41,601 bases of DNA from positions 1-41,601 of the forward strand of contig CAILEP010000035.1 of NCBI GenBank assembly GCA_903833275.1. The letters are read 5' to 3'. This document shows positions 39,836 through 41,601 of the stretch, in pieces. The stretch comes from an uncultured Bdellovibrionales bacterium. Its GTDB lineage: Bacteria; Bdellovibrionota; Bdellovibrionia; Bdellovibrionales; UBA1609. Numbering within the stretch: the stretch's first letter is position 1; each line of letters starts with the position of its first letter. The translations under genes and the position numbers were made by a program. The notes under the pieces were generated by a model. It was not told the DNA's origin and searched no databases. It worked only from the letters and a program-made list of their open reading frames with translations.

Positions 39836-40523
39836 TCTACTTGGGGCCTTAGGTCTTTTTCTTTTCGCGCTCGGTGTTCAGGCGACACCGCTTAAGGCGA
39901 TTGAGAAGAATCGCGAGGCGATCAAGGCGCTCGAGAAAGAAAATCCAACCGCAGCGGAAGCCGCTTTGTTGGCTGCACTTGGCGAGGACCCTTTTAACCC
40001 GCTTATTCATTTAAACCTGGGGTTGATTTTTGAGGCGCAAGAAAAGTATGACAAAGCGCTGAAAGAAGAAGAGTCGGTTTTGCGTATCGAAAACACAACC
40101 CCTGAAGTGCAATTTTATGCCCATTTTAACGCCGGCAATGCCGCGGCAAAAAAAGAAGAGGTGGGTCTAGCTCTCAAGCACTTTCAGGCGGCCCTTGATT
40201 TGATGCCTGATTCGAAAGAAACCAAAACGAACATTGAGTTGCTCATAAAGAATGGGCAGGGCAAGGGTAAGGGCGATAAAGGCGGCGGTAAAGGCAAAGA
40301 TGACGATAAAGACAAAAAGCCAGATGATAAAGGCGATAAGCCTGACCCTCAAAAAGATGATATTGTGAATGGTCGCAAGCAGAAGCCAAAATTTAATAGC
40401 GACAGCTTGACGAAAGAAGATGTGCGTAAAATATTAGATGAGATAAAGTCTCAAGAACAACACATTCGGGCTTTAGATTATGCAAACAAAAATAAAGACG
40501 CTCCGCCGGCCAAAGATTGGTAA
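39828..40523 (+). CDS. batC: BatC, tetratricopeptide-repeat protein
   Basis: The ATG at 39828 (GAGGTG upstream) is preferred over the ATG at 39816; 231 residues. A signal-like N-terminus (INLLGALGLFLFALGVQATP) leads to about three TPR units (25-140: NPLIHLNLGLIFEAQEKYDKAL and similar). Then comes a highly charged Gly/Lys/Asp segment (about 145-185) and a conserved end that finishes PPAKDW, typical of BatC. It probably scaffolds BatA and BatB in the periplasm. Confidence 0.92.
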   Translation: MINLLGALGLFLFALGVQATPLKAIEKNREAIKALEKENPTAAEAALLAALGEDPFNPLIHLNLGLIFEAQEKYDKALKEEESVLRIENTTPEVQFYAHFNAGNAAAKKEEVGLALKHFQAALDLMPDSKETKTNIELLIKNGQGKGKGDKGGGKGKDDDKDKKPDDKGDKPDPQKDDIVNGRKQKPKFNSDSLTKEDVRKILDEIKSQEQHIRALDYANKNKDAPPAKDW

Positions 40524-40528
40524 AAAAA

Positions 40529-41601
40529 TTGATTAAGTTGGTTAGTAAGTTATTTTTTTTGATTTTTGTGACAAATATGTTTGTCGGCTCATCACTATTG
40601 TTTGCCGGTGATCAAGTGACGGTGACTGCGACAGTTGATCGCAATCAAATGCGGCCCGGCGACACATTTACCTACTCGATCAGTATTACGTCTGAAGGTT
40701 CAGTGAGTGTTGAGCAGCCGCAACTTCCGGATGTTTCGGCGTTTGATTTAATTAATTCTTGGTCGGGCAGCGAAATGCGGGGGGTCTTCACCAACGGCCA
40801 AGTTCAGACCCAGCGCTCGCAGACCTATAATTATCAATTCGTCGCCAATCGCGAAGGTCAGTTTACCATCGGCGCGGCGCAAGTTCAGGCTGGCGGTCAA
40901 ACACTTAATACCAATCCGATCACCATAACCGTAAATGCGGCGGCAGCCCAGGGGCCGACACAAGGTTCGAACCCGGGGCAGCAACGCCGAAGAGCGCTAC
41001 CGCAAGCGCCGCAAGACCAACAAGGGCAACCCGAAGACGATGATGAAGATATGTTCACCCAACTTTTGCAGCGTCGCATGCGTCAGTTCGGCGGAGGCGC
41101 GCGGCCGACACCCGGCTTAGCCAGAGGCAACCCCGACGATGTGTTTTTTGTCAGAGCTGAGGCTGATAAGCGCAAGATGTATGCGGGCGAACAGGTCACC
41201 GTGGGCTTTTATCTTGTGACCCGCGGTCAGATTATGGATATCGACACCTTAAAATATCCAGATCTCAAAGGGTTTTGGAAAGAAGATATCGAAATTGCCA
41301 CTCGTCTCAATTTTCAGCCTGAAGTTATAAATGGGATCGCTTACCAGCGGGCGCTCTTGGCGAGCTACGCGCTTTTTCCGATTTCACCTGGTAAGTCGCA
41401 GATCGATTCTTACCGCGCCAAGTGCAAAGTAATGGTGGCCAATCAGCTCGGTATGCCCTCGAGCGCCGAAGTGGTAAAAGAGAGTGAAGCGATACCAATT
41501 GAAGTTTTGCCTTTGCCCGAAGCCAATAAGCCTGCCAATTTTTCAGGCGGCGTCGGCGAATTTACAGTCTCAGGGCAGATCGACAATCCACATGTCAAAG
41601 C
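40529..41601 (+). CDS. batD: BatD, N-terminal part (runs off the window)
   Basis: The frame begins with TTG at 40529 (a TTG at 40538 and an ATG at 40577 are alternatives) and remains open to the last base, so at least 357 residues are visible. A signal peptide (LFFLIFVTNMFVGSSLLFA-GD) precedes two beta-sandwich units: QVTVTATVDRNQMRPGDTF to about residue 130, then, after a Gln/Pro-rich stretch, FFVRAEADKRKMYAGEQVTVGFYL. This is the BatD ('oxygen tolerance') pattern, an exported protein with a membrane anchor near its C-terminus, not visible here. It starts five bases after batC. Confidence 0.9.
   Translation, partial: MIKLVSKLFFLIFVTNMFVGSSLLFAGDQVTVTATVDRNQMRPGDTFTYSISITSEGSVSVEQPQLPDVSAFDLINSWSGSEMRGVFTNGQVQTQRSQTYNYQFVANREGQFTIGAAQVQAGGQTLNTNPITITVNAAAAQGPTQGSNPGQQRRRALPQAPQDQQGQPEDDDEDMFTQLLQRRMRQFGGGARPTPGLARGNPDDVFFVRAEADKRKMYAGEQVTVGFYLVTRGQIMDIDTLKYPDLKGFWKEDIEIATRLNFQPEVINGIAYQRALLASYALFPISPGKSQIDSYRAKCKVMVANQLGMPSSAEVVKESEAIPIEVLPLPEANKPANFSGGVGEFTVSGQIDNPHVK

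Overview
This window looks like a chromosomal segment of a Gram-negative bacterium, most likely a Bdellovibrio-like member of the Bdellovibrionota. The grounds are moderate GC, several lipoproteins and outer-membrane barrels, many murein-active enzymes (an SLT transglycosylase, MltA, a NodB-type deacetylase), SpoVG in a diderm, a DUF1844 protein and a full MoxR/Bat operon. The taxon is inferred from gene content and was not tested. No rRNA, tRNA or CRISPR array was seen.

Layout: (1) 1-3160 is a small accessory island: a short hydrophobic protein, a remnant of a SIR2-type NAD-binding gene, a TumE/TumA-like toxin-antitoxin pair behind a palindromic operator, an excisionase-like HTH protein and a tyrosine integrase. 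(2) 3162-8888 holds a MAPEG protein, an outer-membrane barrel and a giant topoisomerase III-RecQ-HRDC fusion that appears to use a non-canonical start codon. (3) 8964-9168 and 17686-17888 are two copies of a roughly 205-nt structured element on the minus strand. Each ends in a strong terminator and shows hairpins with C-rich loops and a compensatory base-pair change. They are best read as paralogous small RNAs. (4) 9278-11692 has a possible metal-related outer-membrane protein and a host-attachment-family protein. (5) 11732-17652 has a receiver protein plus CheB, then the peroxide-defence set ahpC-ahpF with divergent oxyR, and an NAD(P)-binding epimerase-like protein. (6) 17895-21232 is a compact three-gene unit (Fe(II)/2-oxoglutarate oxygenase, ATP-grasp ligase, MFS transporter). 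It looks like a minimal pathway that makes and exports a modified amino acid or peptide, and is the best candidate for an undescribed system. (7) 21489-29992 has a ClC transporter, a lipoprotein/SLT/PilZ/dicarboxylate-symporter operon, an exported J-domain protein, MltA and a GNAT acetyltransferase. (8) 29982-34806 has a lipoprotein polysaccharide deacetylase, a small membrane protein, SpoVG, a DegP-type protease with DUF1844, and an HtpX-like protein that has lost its zinc site. (9) 34908 to the end is the moxR-DUF58-orf-batA-batB-batC-batD operon, tightly overlapped; batD runs off the window.

Several convergent gene pairs overlap at their 3' ends (oxyR/epimerase, ClC/symporter, mltA/GNAT). 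A palindrome GTCTCA-N3-TGAGAC occurs three times: twice just upstream of the structured RNA copies and once beside the spoVG-side intergenic region. It may mark a small regulon.
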